Assembly (NCBI RefSeq): GCF_019801465.1
Contig: NZ_JAHVJA010000010.1
Span: 1 to 64,000, forward strand
Direction of reading: 5' to 3'
DNA length: 64,000 nt
Source of the DNA: Leisingera daeponensis
GTDB lineage: Bacteria; Pseudomonadota; Alphaproteobacteria; Rhodobacterales; Rhodobacteraceae
Within the stretch, counting starts at the first letter, position 1; every line of letters begins with the position of its first letter. This document shows, in pieces, positions 23,508-32,687 of this stretch. The notes under the pieces are model-generated. The model ran no database searches and had not been told where the DNA came from. It worked only from the letters and a program-made list of their open reading frames with translations. The translations under genes were made by a program, and so were the position numbers.

Positions 23508-24758
23508 TCAGTGCAGGTTCGGCTGGGCGCCCTGGCCCTTTTCGTCGATCATGCAGCCGCGGCGGAACCGGTCGAGCCGGTAGGCCGAGGCCACCTTGTG
23601 CGGCGTGTCCGTCGCCAGCAGATGCGCATAGCACCAGCCCGAGGCCGGGGTCGCCTTGAAGCCGCCGTAGCACCAGCCGCCGTTGAAATAGAGCCCGTCG
23701 ATATGGGTTCTGTCGATGAAGGGGGAGCCGTCCATCGACATGTCCATGATACCGCCCCAGCTGCGCAGCATCCGCACCCGGCCCAGCGCCGGGATCAGCG
23801 CCATGCCGCCTTCCATCACGTCCTCGACCACCGGCAGGTTGCCGCGCTGTGCATAGGAATTGTACATGTCCAGATCACCGCCAAACACCAGCCCGCCCTT
23901 GTCCGACTGGCTGCAGTAGAAGTGGCCCGCGCCAAAGGTGATGACCCCGTCCAGCACCGGCTTTAGCCCCTCGGAAACAAAGGCCTGCAGCACGTGGCTC
24001 TCGATCGGCAGGCGCATGCCCGCCTTCTCCATCACCCGGCTCGACGAACCTGCCACGCAGCTCGCCACCTTGTTGGCGCCGATGAAGCCCTTGGTGGTTT
24101 CCACGCCCAGGCACTTGCCGTTCTCGATCTTGAAGCCGGTCACTTCGCAGTTCTGGATGATGTCGACGCCGCGCAGGTCGGCGCCGCGGGCATAGCCCCA
24201 GGCCACCGCATCATGGCGCACGGTGCCGCCGCGGCGGTGCAGGAGCCCGCCCTTGATCGGGAAGCGCGCGTCGTTGAAGTTCAGGAACGGATACATCGCG
24301 CGGACGCCATCGGTGTCCAGCAGCTCCGCGTCCGACCCGTTCAGGATCATCGCGTTGCCCCGCCGCCGCGCCGCATCGCGCTGCGCATCGGTGTGCACCA
24401 GGTTCAGAATGCCGCGCTGGCTGACCATGGCGTTGTAGTTGAAGTCCTGCTCCAGCCCTTCCCACAGCTGCAGCGACAGCTCATAGAACGGCTCATTGCC
24501 GTCCAGCAGGTAGTTGGAGCGGATGATGGTGGTGTTACGGCCCACATTGCCGCCGCCGATCCAACCCTTTTCGATCACCGCAACATTGGTGATGCCGTGG
24601 TTCTTGGCCAGGTAGTAGGCCGTCGCCAGCCCGTGCCCGCCGCCACCGATGATCACCACATCGTAGCTTTTCTTGGGTTCCGGATCGCGCCAGGTGGGGC
24701 GCCATCCCTTGTGGCCCGTCAGGGCCTCCTTGATCACTTTCAGGCCGGAGTACCGCAT
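23508..24758 (-). CDS. mgdA: N-methylglutamate dehydrogenase subunit A (sarcosine oxidase beta type)
   Basis: The 416-residue DAO-family flavoprotein has the FAD fingerprint VVIIGGGGHGLATAYYLAK (residues about 34-52), GNVGRNTTIIRSNYL and RRGGTVRHDAVAWGYARG. His182 in the last motif is the probable covalent FMN attachment residue by analogy with sarcosine oxidase beta. It should hold the substrate amine site. The start MRYSGLKV at 24758 has GAGGA upstream; a frame from 24806 adds 16 residues without support. It is the first gene of the mgd operon. Confidence 0.87.
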   Translation of the reverse strand: MRYSGLKVIKEALTGHKGWRPTWRDPEPKKSYDVVIIGGGGHGLATAYYLAKNHGITNVAVIEKGWIGGGNVGRNTTIIRSNYLLDGNEPFYELSLQLWEGLEQDFNYNAMVSQRGILNLVHTDAQRDAARRRGNAMILNGSDAELLDTDGVRAMYPFLNFNDARFPIKGGLLHRRGGTVRHDAVAWGYARGADLRGVDIIQNCEVTGFKIENGKCLGVETTKGFIGANKVASCVAGSSSRVMEKAGMRLPIESHVLQAFVSEGLKPVLDGVITFGAGHFYCSQSDKGGLVFGGDLDMYNSYAQRGNLPVVEDVMEGGMALIPALGRVRMLRSWGGIMDMSMDGSPFIDRTHIDGLYFNGGWCYGGFKATPASGWCYAHLLATDTPHKVASAYRLDRFRRGCMIDEKGQGAQPNLH

Positions 24759-25031
24759 GATGTCCTCATCAACTGTCCCCGGCAGATTGAGTGAGAAATG
24801 CGTCACGTCACAGGGGGATTTCGGACATCGGCAGCGCCATATGCGTCACAAGCGGAATATCACCAATGCGGACACAGCACTCAAAGGCATGGCTCCGCGG
24901 GCTCAACATGGATTTATCCGGCTGATATTACTTCAATAATTGCTGAATTTGAGCGAAAGAAGCCGAAAGGCGGGACAAACCCCGTTTGCGTCACGCACCC
25001 CGCCATCCGCGCCAAATGCGGCAGGACCGAC
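24759..25031. other. Leader of mgdABCD
   Basis: There is no gene in this 273-bp stretch, which lies upstream of mgdA and downstream of hpaR. It includes CTGAATTTGAG (24943-24953), a one-mismatch copy of the core of the LysR palindrome, and several TGACG/CGTCA words near 24800-24850. Neither the TTGGTCC nor the TTATTTTCCT motif is present. Confidence 0.4.
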
Positions 25032-25472
25032 TCACTCCGGCATTTCGATCTGATCCAGCTCGTTCAGCAGATCCAGCAGCGCCTCATAGCGCTCCGCGCC
25101 CATCTTCAGGCGGGTCTGCTCCATCAGCTCCAGACTGGCCTCAAGATTGTCGGCAATGACCTTCTCGCCCGCAACCGCAATCTGGACCACCTGCCGGCGG
25201 CGGTCCTCCTTATCGCGCTCCCGGCTGATCAGCTGCTTTTCCTCCAGCTTCTGCAGGATCCGCGTCAGGCTGGGCAGCAGCAGACAGGCCTTGTCGGCAA
25301 TCTGGGTCGGGTCGATCGGCCCGCTCTCCTGCACCACCCGCAGCACGCGCCATTGCTGCTCGGTCAGGCCCGCCCCGCTCAGCAGCGAACGGATCGGACC
25401 CATTACGCGCTCCCGCGCCCTCAGCAGGGCAATCGGCAGCGAACGGTCGGTGGAGGGCATCATCCTGGTCAT
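25032..25472 (-). CDS. hpaR: MarR-family regulator of homoprotocatechuate degradation
   Basis: The 146-residue winged-helix protein of the MarR/HpaR type has GAGLTEQQWRVLRVVQESGP, IADKACLLLPSLTRILQKLE and the wing SRERDKEDRRRQVVQIAVAG. HpaR proteins repress the meta-cleavage operon and are released by 4-hydroxyphenylacetate or related aromatics. It is divergent from hpaF across 114 bp that hold the operon promoter. The ATG at 25470-25472 is used; a second Met three codons on is possible, as no strong ribosome site marks either. Confidence 0.87.
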   Translation of the reverse strand: MTRMMPSTDRSLPIALLRARERVMGPIRSLLSGAGLTEQQWRVLRVVQESGPIDPTQIADKACLLLPSLTRILQKLEEKQLISRERDKEDRRRQVVQIAVAGEKVIADNLEASLELMEQTRLKMGAERYEALLDLLNELDQIEMPE

Positions 25473-25528
25473 ACCCGATTATCACCCCGCTGCCGGCTAA
25501 ACGCAATTGCGGCTTGGGTTTCTTCTGC

Positions 25529-25557
25529 TTGACTCCTGGCATCACAAATGCTACACA
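25529..25557 (+). promoter_or_regulatory. Promoter of the hpa operon
   Basis: TTGACT (25529-25534), 17 bases, then TACACA (25552-25557), 29 bases before hpaF. It lies in the hpaR-hpaF intergenic region, where HpaR would be expected to bind. Confidence 0.55.
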
Positions 25558-25586
25558 TGTTAAGTAATTCAGGAAAGGTAACGCAG

Positions 25587-25978
25587 ATGCCGCACATCAC
25601 GCTGGACTACTCGGCCAATATGGAAGCCCGGACCGACATGGCTGCACTCTGCCGCCACCTGCGGCAGGCCGCAGCAGAGACGGGCGTGTTCCCTCTGGCG
25701 GGCATCCGGGTGCGCGCCTTTGCAGCCAATCATGTCTCCATTGCCGATGGCGATCTGCAGCACGGGTATATCGACATCTCCATCCGGCTGCGCGCAGGCC
25801 GTGACCTTGAAACCCGTAAACGCGCTGCCTTGGCGGTGTTCGACGCTGCCGAGGATTTCCTGAAACCAGCAATGCAGCAGCACTCCATCGCGCTGTCGCT
25901 GGAGATGCGCGACATCGACCCTGAGCTTTCCCCGAAATGCGGCACCATCCGCGACCACATGCAAAAGGCGGACCCGTG

Positions 25979-25979
<1 letters not shown>
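25587..25979 (+). CDS. hpaF: 5-carboxymethyl-2-hydroxymuconate delta-isomerase
   Basis: The 130-residue protein of the tautomerase superfamily starts MPHITLDYS, so Pro2 becomes the catalytic N-terminal proline after methionine removal. GHPVSIADG-like NHVSIADGDLQHGYIDISIRL and LEMRDIDPELSPK match CHMI. It isomerises the product of ring cleavage and dehydrogenation. AGGAAAGG precedes the ATG at 25587; the upstream frame from 25548 would hide Pro2 and is rejected. It overlaps hpaE by ATGA. Confidence 0.88.
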
Positions 25980-27490
<1,511 letters not shown>

Positions 27491-27580
27491 TCCGCTCTTC
27501 AAACGGCTGAAAATTTCCCGGGAAGAGCGAGGGGCCGGCTCCTCGCTCCCGCCTCCGGCCCCAAGTGAAAGGTTCCGAAC

Positions 27581-28561
27581 ATGCCCGTCCCCGCCCCCAA
27601 CCTCTACCCGCCTTTCAACATCGTGCGGCTGTCCCACGTTGAATACGCCGTCACCGACCTCGCCGCCTCCCGCGCTTTTTATGCGGACACGCTGGGCCTG
27701 CAAGTGACCCATGAGGACGACAGCCGCATCTATCTCCGCGCGATGGAGGAACGCGGCCACCATTGCATCGTGCTGGTTCAGGCCGACACGGCCTCCGTCG
27801 GCGTTCTGGGCTTCAAGCTGTACGACGAGCCGGACCTGGACAAGGCTGCGGAATTCTTCACCTCTAAAGGCCTGCCTGTCGAATGGGTGGACCGCCCCCG
27901 CATGGGCCGCACTTTGCGCACCCGCGACCCTTGGGGCATCCCGCTGGAGTTCTATGTAAAAATGGACCGGCTGGAGCCGATCCATCAGAAATACAGGCTC
28001 TATAACGGGGTAAAACCGCTCCGCATCGACCATTTCAACATGTTCTCGGCGGATGTGGATGCCTCCGTCGCCTTCTACAACGAGATGGGCTTCCGCGTCA
28101 CTGAGTTCACCGAGGATGACGAGAGCGGCAAGGTCTGGGCCGCCTGGATGCACCGCAAGGGCGGCGTGCACGACGTGGCCTTCACCAACGGGCTTGGCCC
28201 GCGCCTGCACCACACCGCCTTCTGGGTGCCAACGCCACTCAACATCATCGACCTTTTGGACCTGATGTCGACCACCGGCTACGTCGACAACATCGAGCGC
28301 GGCCCCGGCCGCCACGGGATCTCCAACGCCTTCTTCCTCTATGTGCGCGACCCCGACGGCCACCGGATCGAGATCTACTGCTCCGATTACCAGACCGTCG
28401 ACCCGGATCTGGAGCCGATCAAATGGTCGCTCACCGACCCGCAGCGCCAGACCCTCTGGGGTGCCCCGGCACCGCGCAGCTGGTTCGAGGAAGGCTCGGT
28501 CTTTGCAGGCGCCACTGCGAAACCCAGCACCCTGGACGCGCAGCCGATTATTGCACCGTGA
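27581..28561 (+). CDS. hpaD: 3,4-dihydroxyphenylacetate 2,3-dioxygenase
   Basis: The 326-residue extradiol dioxygenase of the vicinal-oxygen-chelate type has two modules: residues about 15-130 (LSHVEYAVTDLAASRAFYAD) and about 145-270. Metal ligands are read as His151 (LRIDHFNMF), His210 (RLHHTAFWV) and Glu264 (HRIEIYCSDY), close in position to the ligands of the Brevibacterium homoprotocatechuate dioxygenase. The family uses Fe(II) or Mn(II). It is 90 bp after hpaE; this is the type I enzyme, not the unrelated LigB-type HpaD of E. coli. Confidence 0.9.
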   Translation: MPVPAPNLYPPFNIVRLSHVEYAVTDLAASRAFYADTLGLQVTHEDDSRIYLRAMEERGHHCIVLVQADTASVGVLGFKLYDEPDLDKAAEFFTSKGLPVEWVDRPRMGRTLRTRDPWGIPLEFYVKMDRLEPIHQKYRLYNGVKPLRIDHFNMFSADVDASVAFYNEMGFRVTEFTEDDESGKVWAAWMHRKGGVHDVAFTNGLGPRLHHTAFWVPTPLNIIDLLDLMSTTGYVDNIERGPGRHGISNAFFLYVRDPDGHRIEIYCSDYQTVDPDLEPIKWSLTDPQRQTLWGAPAPRSWFEEGSVFAGATAKPSTLDAQPIIAP

Positions 28562-28651
28562 ACCTCGCGGTATCAAAGCTGAGGGGCGCGCCTGCCGGGC
28601 AGAAAATATGGAAATTGAGGACCGCTCCGCGTCCATTGAGAGTATGCACAA

Positions 28652-30064
28652 ATGAAATGGGATGATTTCTCCGAATGGGGCCGCCGGGTCGCAGACTGGA
28701 CGCAGGACTACCACCTGACCGTTGGTGACCGCCCCGTGCGCGCCAGAACCGAGCCCGGTGAAGTGCTGAACGCCCTGCCCCAAACCCCGCCTGAAGATGG
28801 CGAGGGGATGGAGGCGATCTTCCGCGATTTCGAGAACATCGTGATGCCCGGCATCACCCATTGGCAGCACCCGCGTTTCTTTGCCTATTTCACCTCCAAC
28901 GCCGCCGCGCCCTCGGTGCTGGCGGAATTCCTGACCGCCGCCATCGCGCCGCAATGCATGCTGTGGCAGACCTCACCAGCGGCGACAGAGATGGAAACCC
29001 GGATGATGGACTGGCTGCGCCAGGCGCTGGACTTGCCGGTCCAGTTCCAGGGTGCCATCCAGGACTCGGCGTCCTCCGCCACCCTCGCCGCCGTCCTGAC
29101 CATGCGGGAGAAAGCACTGAACTGGCAGGGCAACCAGCAGGGTCTGTTCGGACAGAAAACGCTGCGCATCTACTGCTCCTCCGAAGTCCACACCTCCATC
29201 GACCGCGCCGTCTGGGTTGCGGGCATTGGTCAGCAGAACCTGATCCGCGTGCCGATCAAGGGCGATTGGCGCGGCATGGACCCGGACGCGCTGGAGGCAG
29301 CAATTCAGGCCGATCTCGCCGCAGGCCACCAGCCCGCGGGCGTCATCCTCTGCGTCGGCGGCACCGGCGTTGGCGCCACCGACCCGGTGGACCGCGTGCT
29401 GGATGTGGCCGAAAAGCATGGACTCTACACCCATGTCGACGCCGCTTGGGCCGGCTCTGCCATGATCTGCCCGGAATACCGCCACTACTGGCCGGGAGTG
29501 GAACGCGCCGACAGCATCGTCTTCAACCCGCACAAATGGCTGGGCGTGCAGTTCGACTGCTCCGCCCATTTCCTGAAGAACCCGGATGATCTGGTCCAGA
29601 CCCTCGCCATCAGCCCCGAGTACCTCAAGACCCACGGCCATGACGGCATCATCAACTATTCCGAATGGTCGGTGCCGCTGGGCCGCCGCTTCCGCGCGCT
29701 CAAGATCTGGTTCCTGATCCGCACCTACGGGCTGGAGGGCCTGCGCCAGCGCCTGCGCAACCACATCACGTGGTCGAAACAATTGCACGAAAAGCTCAAG
29801 TTAGAGCCTGATTTTCAGATCACTTCCGCGCCGATGTGGTCGCTCTGGTCCTTCCGCTATGCACCTGAGGCCGCCGCGGATCTGGACGATCTGAACCTGC
29901 GGCTGGTCAACGCCATTAACAACGACGGCCGCATTTACCTGACCCAGACCCGCCTCGACGGCCAGCTGGTGATCCGTTTCCAGGCAGGCCAGTTCGAGAC
30001 CACGGAAGCAGACGTGATGATGGCCTTCGGCGTCATCACCGAAATCGCAAGGAGCCTGCAATGA
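28652..30064 (+). CDS. Aromatic L-amino acid decarboxylase (PLP group II) within the hpa operon
   Basis: The 470-residue group II PLP decarboxylase has TSPAATEMETRMMDWLR, QDSASSATLAAVLTMREKAL, HVDAAWAGSAMICPEYR, the PLP lysine Lys295 in FNPHKWLGVQFDC, and the catalytic loop with Tyr324 (SPEYLKTHGH). Keeping this Tyr argues for amine formation rather than the aldehyde synthase variant with Phe. Likely substrates are tyrosine, DOPA or phenylalanine. It overlaps hpaG by ATGA, so it is truly in the operon. This suggests feeding of the homoprotocatechuate route from aromatic amino acids or amines; an amine oxidase would still be needed. The substrate is not proved. Confidence 0.85.
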   Translation: MKWDDFSEWGRRVADWTQDYHLTVGDRPVRARTEPGEVLNALPQTPPEDGEGMEAIFRDFENIVMPGITHWQHPRFFAYFTSNAAAPSVLAEFLTAAIAPQCMLWQTSPAATEMETRMMDWLRQALDLPVQFQGAIQDSASSATLAAVLTMREKALNWQGNQQGLFGQKTLRIYCSSEVHTSIDRAVWVAGIGQQNLIRVPIKGDWRGMDPDALEAAIQADLAAGHQPAGVILCVGGTGVGATDPVDRVLDVAEKHGLYTHVDAAWAGSAMICPEYRHYWPGVERADSIVFNPHKWLGVQFDCSAHFLKNPDDLVQTLAISPEYLKTHGHDGIINYSEWSVPLGRRFRALKIWFLIRTYGLEGLRQRLRNHITWSKQLHEKLKLEPDFQITSAPMWSLWSFRYAPEAAADLDDLNLRLVNAINNDGRIYLTQTRLDGQLVIRFQAGQFETTEADVMMAFGVITEIARSLQ

Positions 30065-30915
30065 CGCGCTTTGCCACCTACACCGCCGATGGCGAGGTCT
30101 TCTATGGCACGGTCACAGAAGCGGGCATGATCGCCCTCTCGCCGCAGTTCCCGGACTGGCCCACCCTGCGCGAGGTGATCGCGGCAGACGGCCTGCCCGC
30201 GCTGGCCGAAGCCGCCAAAGGCCAGCCGGTCACCCACACAGATTTCACCTACGAGATCCCCATCCCCAACCCGGAAAAGATCCTCTGCGTCGGCGTCAAC
30301 TTTCCCGACCGCAACGCGGAGTACAAGGACGGCTCCGCCCAGCCCAAGCACATGTCCCTGTTCCCCCGCTTCCCGCGCTCCTTCACCGGCGCCGGACGCC
30401 CGCTGATCCGCCCGCCGGAAAACCACACGCTGGATTACGAAGGCGAAGTCGCCGTGGTGATCGGCAAGGCAGGCCGCCGGATCAAACCGGAGGACGCCTA
30501 CGGGCACATCGCGGCGCTGACGCTTTGTAACGAGGGCACCATCCGCGACTGGGTCCGCCACGCCAAGTTCAACGTCACGCAAGGCAAGAACTGGGACAAT
30601 TCCGGCTCTATCGGCCCTTGGCTGGTTCCCTTCACAGATGCTGCCCAGCTGGATGAGGCCCGCATTGTCACCCGCGTGAACGGAGAGGTCCGCCAGGACG
30701 ACGCCCTCAGCCGCATGATGTTCCCGATCCGCGAGGAGATCGCCTATATCTCCACCTTCACCACGCTGCAGCCCGGCGACATCATCATCACTGGCACCCC
30801 CACTGGTGCCGGCGCGCGGTTTGATCCGCCGAAGTACCTGAAGCCCGGCGACGTGGTCGAGGTCGAGGCCACCGGCATCGGCACCTTGCGCAACACGGTC
30901 GAGGACGAGGCATGA
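30061..30915 (+). CDS. hpaG: Fumarylacetoacetate-hydrolase family enzyme of homoprotocatechuate degradation, single domain
   Basis: The 284-residue protein has one FAH domain with KILCVGVNFPDRNAEY, the acidic metal site LDYEGEVAVVIGKAGR, WVRHAKFNVTQGKNWDNSGS and GDIIITGTPTGAGA. In E. coli HpaG two such domains in tandem perform decarboxylation of 5-oxopent-3-ene-1,2,5-tricarboxylate and isomerisation of the product. Here only one copy is present, so it either does both steps or a second gene lies elsewhere. It overlaps the decarboxylase and hpaH, each by ATGA. Confidence 0.85.
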   Translation: MTRFATYTADGEVFYGTVTEAGMIALSPQFPDWPTLREVIAADGLPALAEAAKGQPVTHTDFTYEIPIPNPEKILCVGVNFPDRNAEYKDGSAQPKHMSLFPRFPRSFTGAGRPLIRPPENHTLDYEGEVAVVIGKAGRRIKPEDAYGHIAALTLCNEGTIRDWVRHAKFNVTQGKNWDNSGSIGPWLVPFTDAAQLDEARIVTRVNGEVRQDDALSRMMFPIREEIAYISTFTTLQPGDIIITGTPTGAGARFDPPKYLKPGDVVEVEATGIGTLRNTVEDEA

Positions 30916-31712
30916 CACCGAACCAGCACCAGGAGGCCGCCGAAACCCTGCTGAAAGCCGAGCAAACAGGCCAGCAGTGCGGCCTGCTCTCGCTGGCCTA
31001 TCCCGGCATGACACTGGATGATGCCTATGCCGTGCAACAGGCTCTAATAAGGCAGAAACTAGCCTCCGGCCGCAGAAAAATCGGCTGGAAGATCGGCCTC
31101 ACCAGCCGTGCGATGCAGCAGGCGCTGAACATCACCACGCCCGACAGCGGCGTGCTGCTGGACGACATGGCGTTTGAAAACGGCGCCACCGTCCCCGCAG
31201 GCCGCTTCATCCAGCCGCGGGTGGAGGCCGAGATCGCCTTCGTGATGAAATCCTCCCTCGCAGGAGCCGATTGCAGCCGCGCCGATGTGCTGGCCGCCAC
31301 GGATTATGTGGCGCCTTCGCTGGAGATCCTCGACACCCGCATCCTGCGCGCCGATCCGGCGACGGGCCAGGCCCGCATCATCACCGACACCATCAGCGAC
31401 AACGCTGCCAATGCCGGCGTCGTGCTGGGAGCGGAACGCCACGCGGTGGACGCACACAACCTGCGCTGGGTCGGTGCCATCGTGGCCCGGGGCGGCACGG
31501 TGGAGGAAACCGGCCTCGGCGCGGGCGTGCTGAACGACCCCGTCACCTCGGTCCTCTGGCTGGCGCGGCGGATGGCGGAATATGGACAACGGATCGAGGC
31601 CGGGGATATCGTGCTCTCGGGCTCTTTCATCCGCCCCATCGAATGCCCGCCGGGCACGGAGATCGCCGCCGATTTCGGCCCCTTCGGCTCTGCATCCATC
31701 AACTTTGCCTGA
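30912..31712 (+). CDS. hpaH: 2-oxo-hept-4-ene-1,7-dioate hydratase
   Basis: The 266-residue protein is of normal length for HpaH (MhpD/4-oxalocrotonate decarboxylase fold). Motifs: KIGWKIGLTSRAMQQALNIT, GRFIQPRVEAEIAFVMK with the metal-binding glutamates, YVAPSLEILDTRI and GDIVLSGSFIRPIECPPGTE. It adds water to the 2-oxo-heptenedioate, giving the aldol substrate of HpaI. It overlaps hpaG by ATGA and is 15 bp before hpaI. Confidence 0.9.
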   Translation: MTPNQHQEAAETLLKAEQTGQQCGLLSLAYPGMTLDDAYAVQQALIRQKLASGRRKIGWKIGLTSRAMQQALNITTPDSGVLLDDMAFENGATVPAGRFIQPRVEAEIAFVMKSSLAGADCSRADVLAATDYVAPSLEILDTRILRADPATGQARIITDTISDNAANAGVVLGAERHAVDAHNLRWVGAIVARGGTVEETGLGAGVLNDPVTSVLWLARRMAEYGQRIEAGDIVLSGSFIRPIECPPGTEIAADFGPFGSASINFA

Positions 31713-31727
31713 CAGGAGGCCCTGCCC

Positions 31728-32498
31728 ATGCCGGCACACAGGAACAGCTTCAAACAGGCTCTGTCACAGGGCAAACGCCAGATCGGCTGCTGGATGAGCT
31801 TTGCCGACGGCCAGATTGCCGAGATCATGGGCACCTGCGGCTTCGACTGGCTGGTGATCGACGGCGAGCATGCGCCCAACGACATCCGCTCGATCCGCGA
31901 CCAGCTGATCGCGCTGGCGGCCTCCCCCAGCCACCCGGTGGTGCGGGTGCCGGTGGGCGAAACCTGGATGATCAAGCAGGTGCTGGATGCAGGCGCGCAG
32001 ACGGTGCTGGTGCCGATCGTGGAAAGCGCCGATCAGGCCCGCGAGCTGGTCCGTGCCTGCCACTACCCGCCCATAGGCGTGCGGGGCGTCGGCGCCACGG
32101 CGGCGCGCGCCACCATGTTCGGCACGGTCACCGAGTACATCCAGACCGCCGATCAGGAGGTCTGCCTGCTGGTGCAGGTCGAAAACCGCGCCGGGATGGC
32201 GGCGCTCGATGAGATCCTGCAGGTCGAGGGCATCGACGGCGTGTTCATAGGCCCGGCGGACCTGTCCACCGACATGGGCCACCAAGGCAACTCCGCCCAC
32301 CCGGAAGTGCGCGCGGCCATTGCCGATGCCATCACCCGCATCAAGGCGGCAGGCCTCGCCCCCGGCATCCTCGGCACCACGGATGAGGCCACCCAGGCCT
32401 ACGCGGACATGGGCGCGCAGTTCCTGGCGGTCGGCATCGACGTCATGGTGCTGGCCAAGAACGCCCGCGATCTCGCCGCCAAGTGGAAGACAGACTAG
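31728..32498 (+). CDS. hpaI: 4-hydroxy-2-oxoheptanedioate aldolase
   Basis: The 256-residue class II aldolase of the HpcH/HpaI family has GFDWLVIDGEHAPNDIRSIR, VGETWMIKQVLDAGAQTVLV, RGVGATAARATMFG, the metal ligand Glu in LVQVENRAGM and Asp in GPADLSTDMGHQG. It splits 4-hydroxy-2-oxoheptanedioate to pyruvate and succinate semialdehyde, closing the pathway. AGGAGG precedes the ATG. It is the last gene of the operon and faces the DUF4139 gene. Confidence 0.92.
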   Translation: MPAHRNSFKQALSQGKRQIGCWMSFADGQIAEIMGTCGFDWLVIDGEHAPNDIRSIRDQLIALAASPSHPVVRVPVGETWMIKQVLDAGAQTVLVPIVESADQARELVRACHYPPIGVRGVGATAARATMFGTVTEYIQTADQEVCLLVQVENRAGMAALDEILQVEGIDGVFIGPADLSTDMGHQGNSAHPEVRAAIADAITRIKAAGLAPGILGTTDEATQAYADMGAQFLAVGIDVMVLAKNARDLAAKWKTD

Positions 32499-32576
32499 CC
32501 CCGCCCCGCAAATCGCACAAAGAGCCCTTCGGCGCCCGGCCGCAGCCCAGGCTTTTCCAGCGCAGCGGCAGCGGGT

Positions 32577-32642
32577 TTGGGCACGGCACCGCGCGAAGCG
32601 CGGTGCCGTGCCCAACGGAAGGAAGGTATTTCCAATACCTGA
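32577..32642. repeat. Long perfect palindrome plus second hairpin between hpaI and the DUF4139 gene
   Basis: TTGGGCACGGCACCGCGC (32577-32594) and its exact complement at 32598-32615 form an 18-bp stem around GAA. A second hairpin AGGTATT-TCC-AATACCT follows at 32626-32642. They lie between two convergent genes and may act as a bidirectional terminator, but the length and GC content also suit a dispersed repetitive extragenic palindrome. The rest of this 189-bp gap holds no gene. Confidence 0.7.
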
Positions 32643-32687
32643 CGACGGGCGGGAGCCTTCCCTCCGCCATCAAGCGCGATGCCAAGA

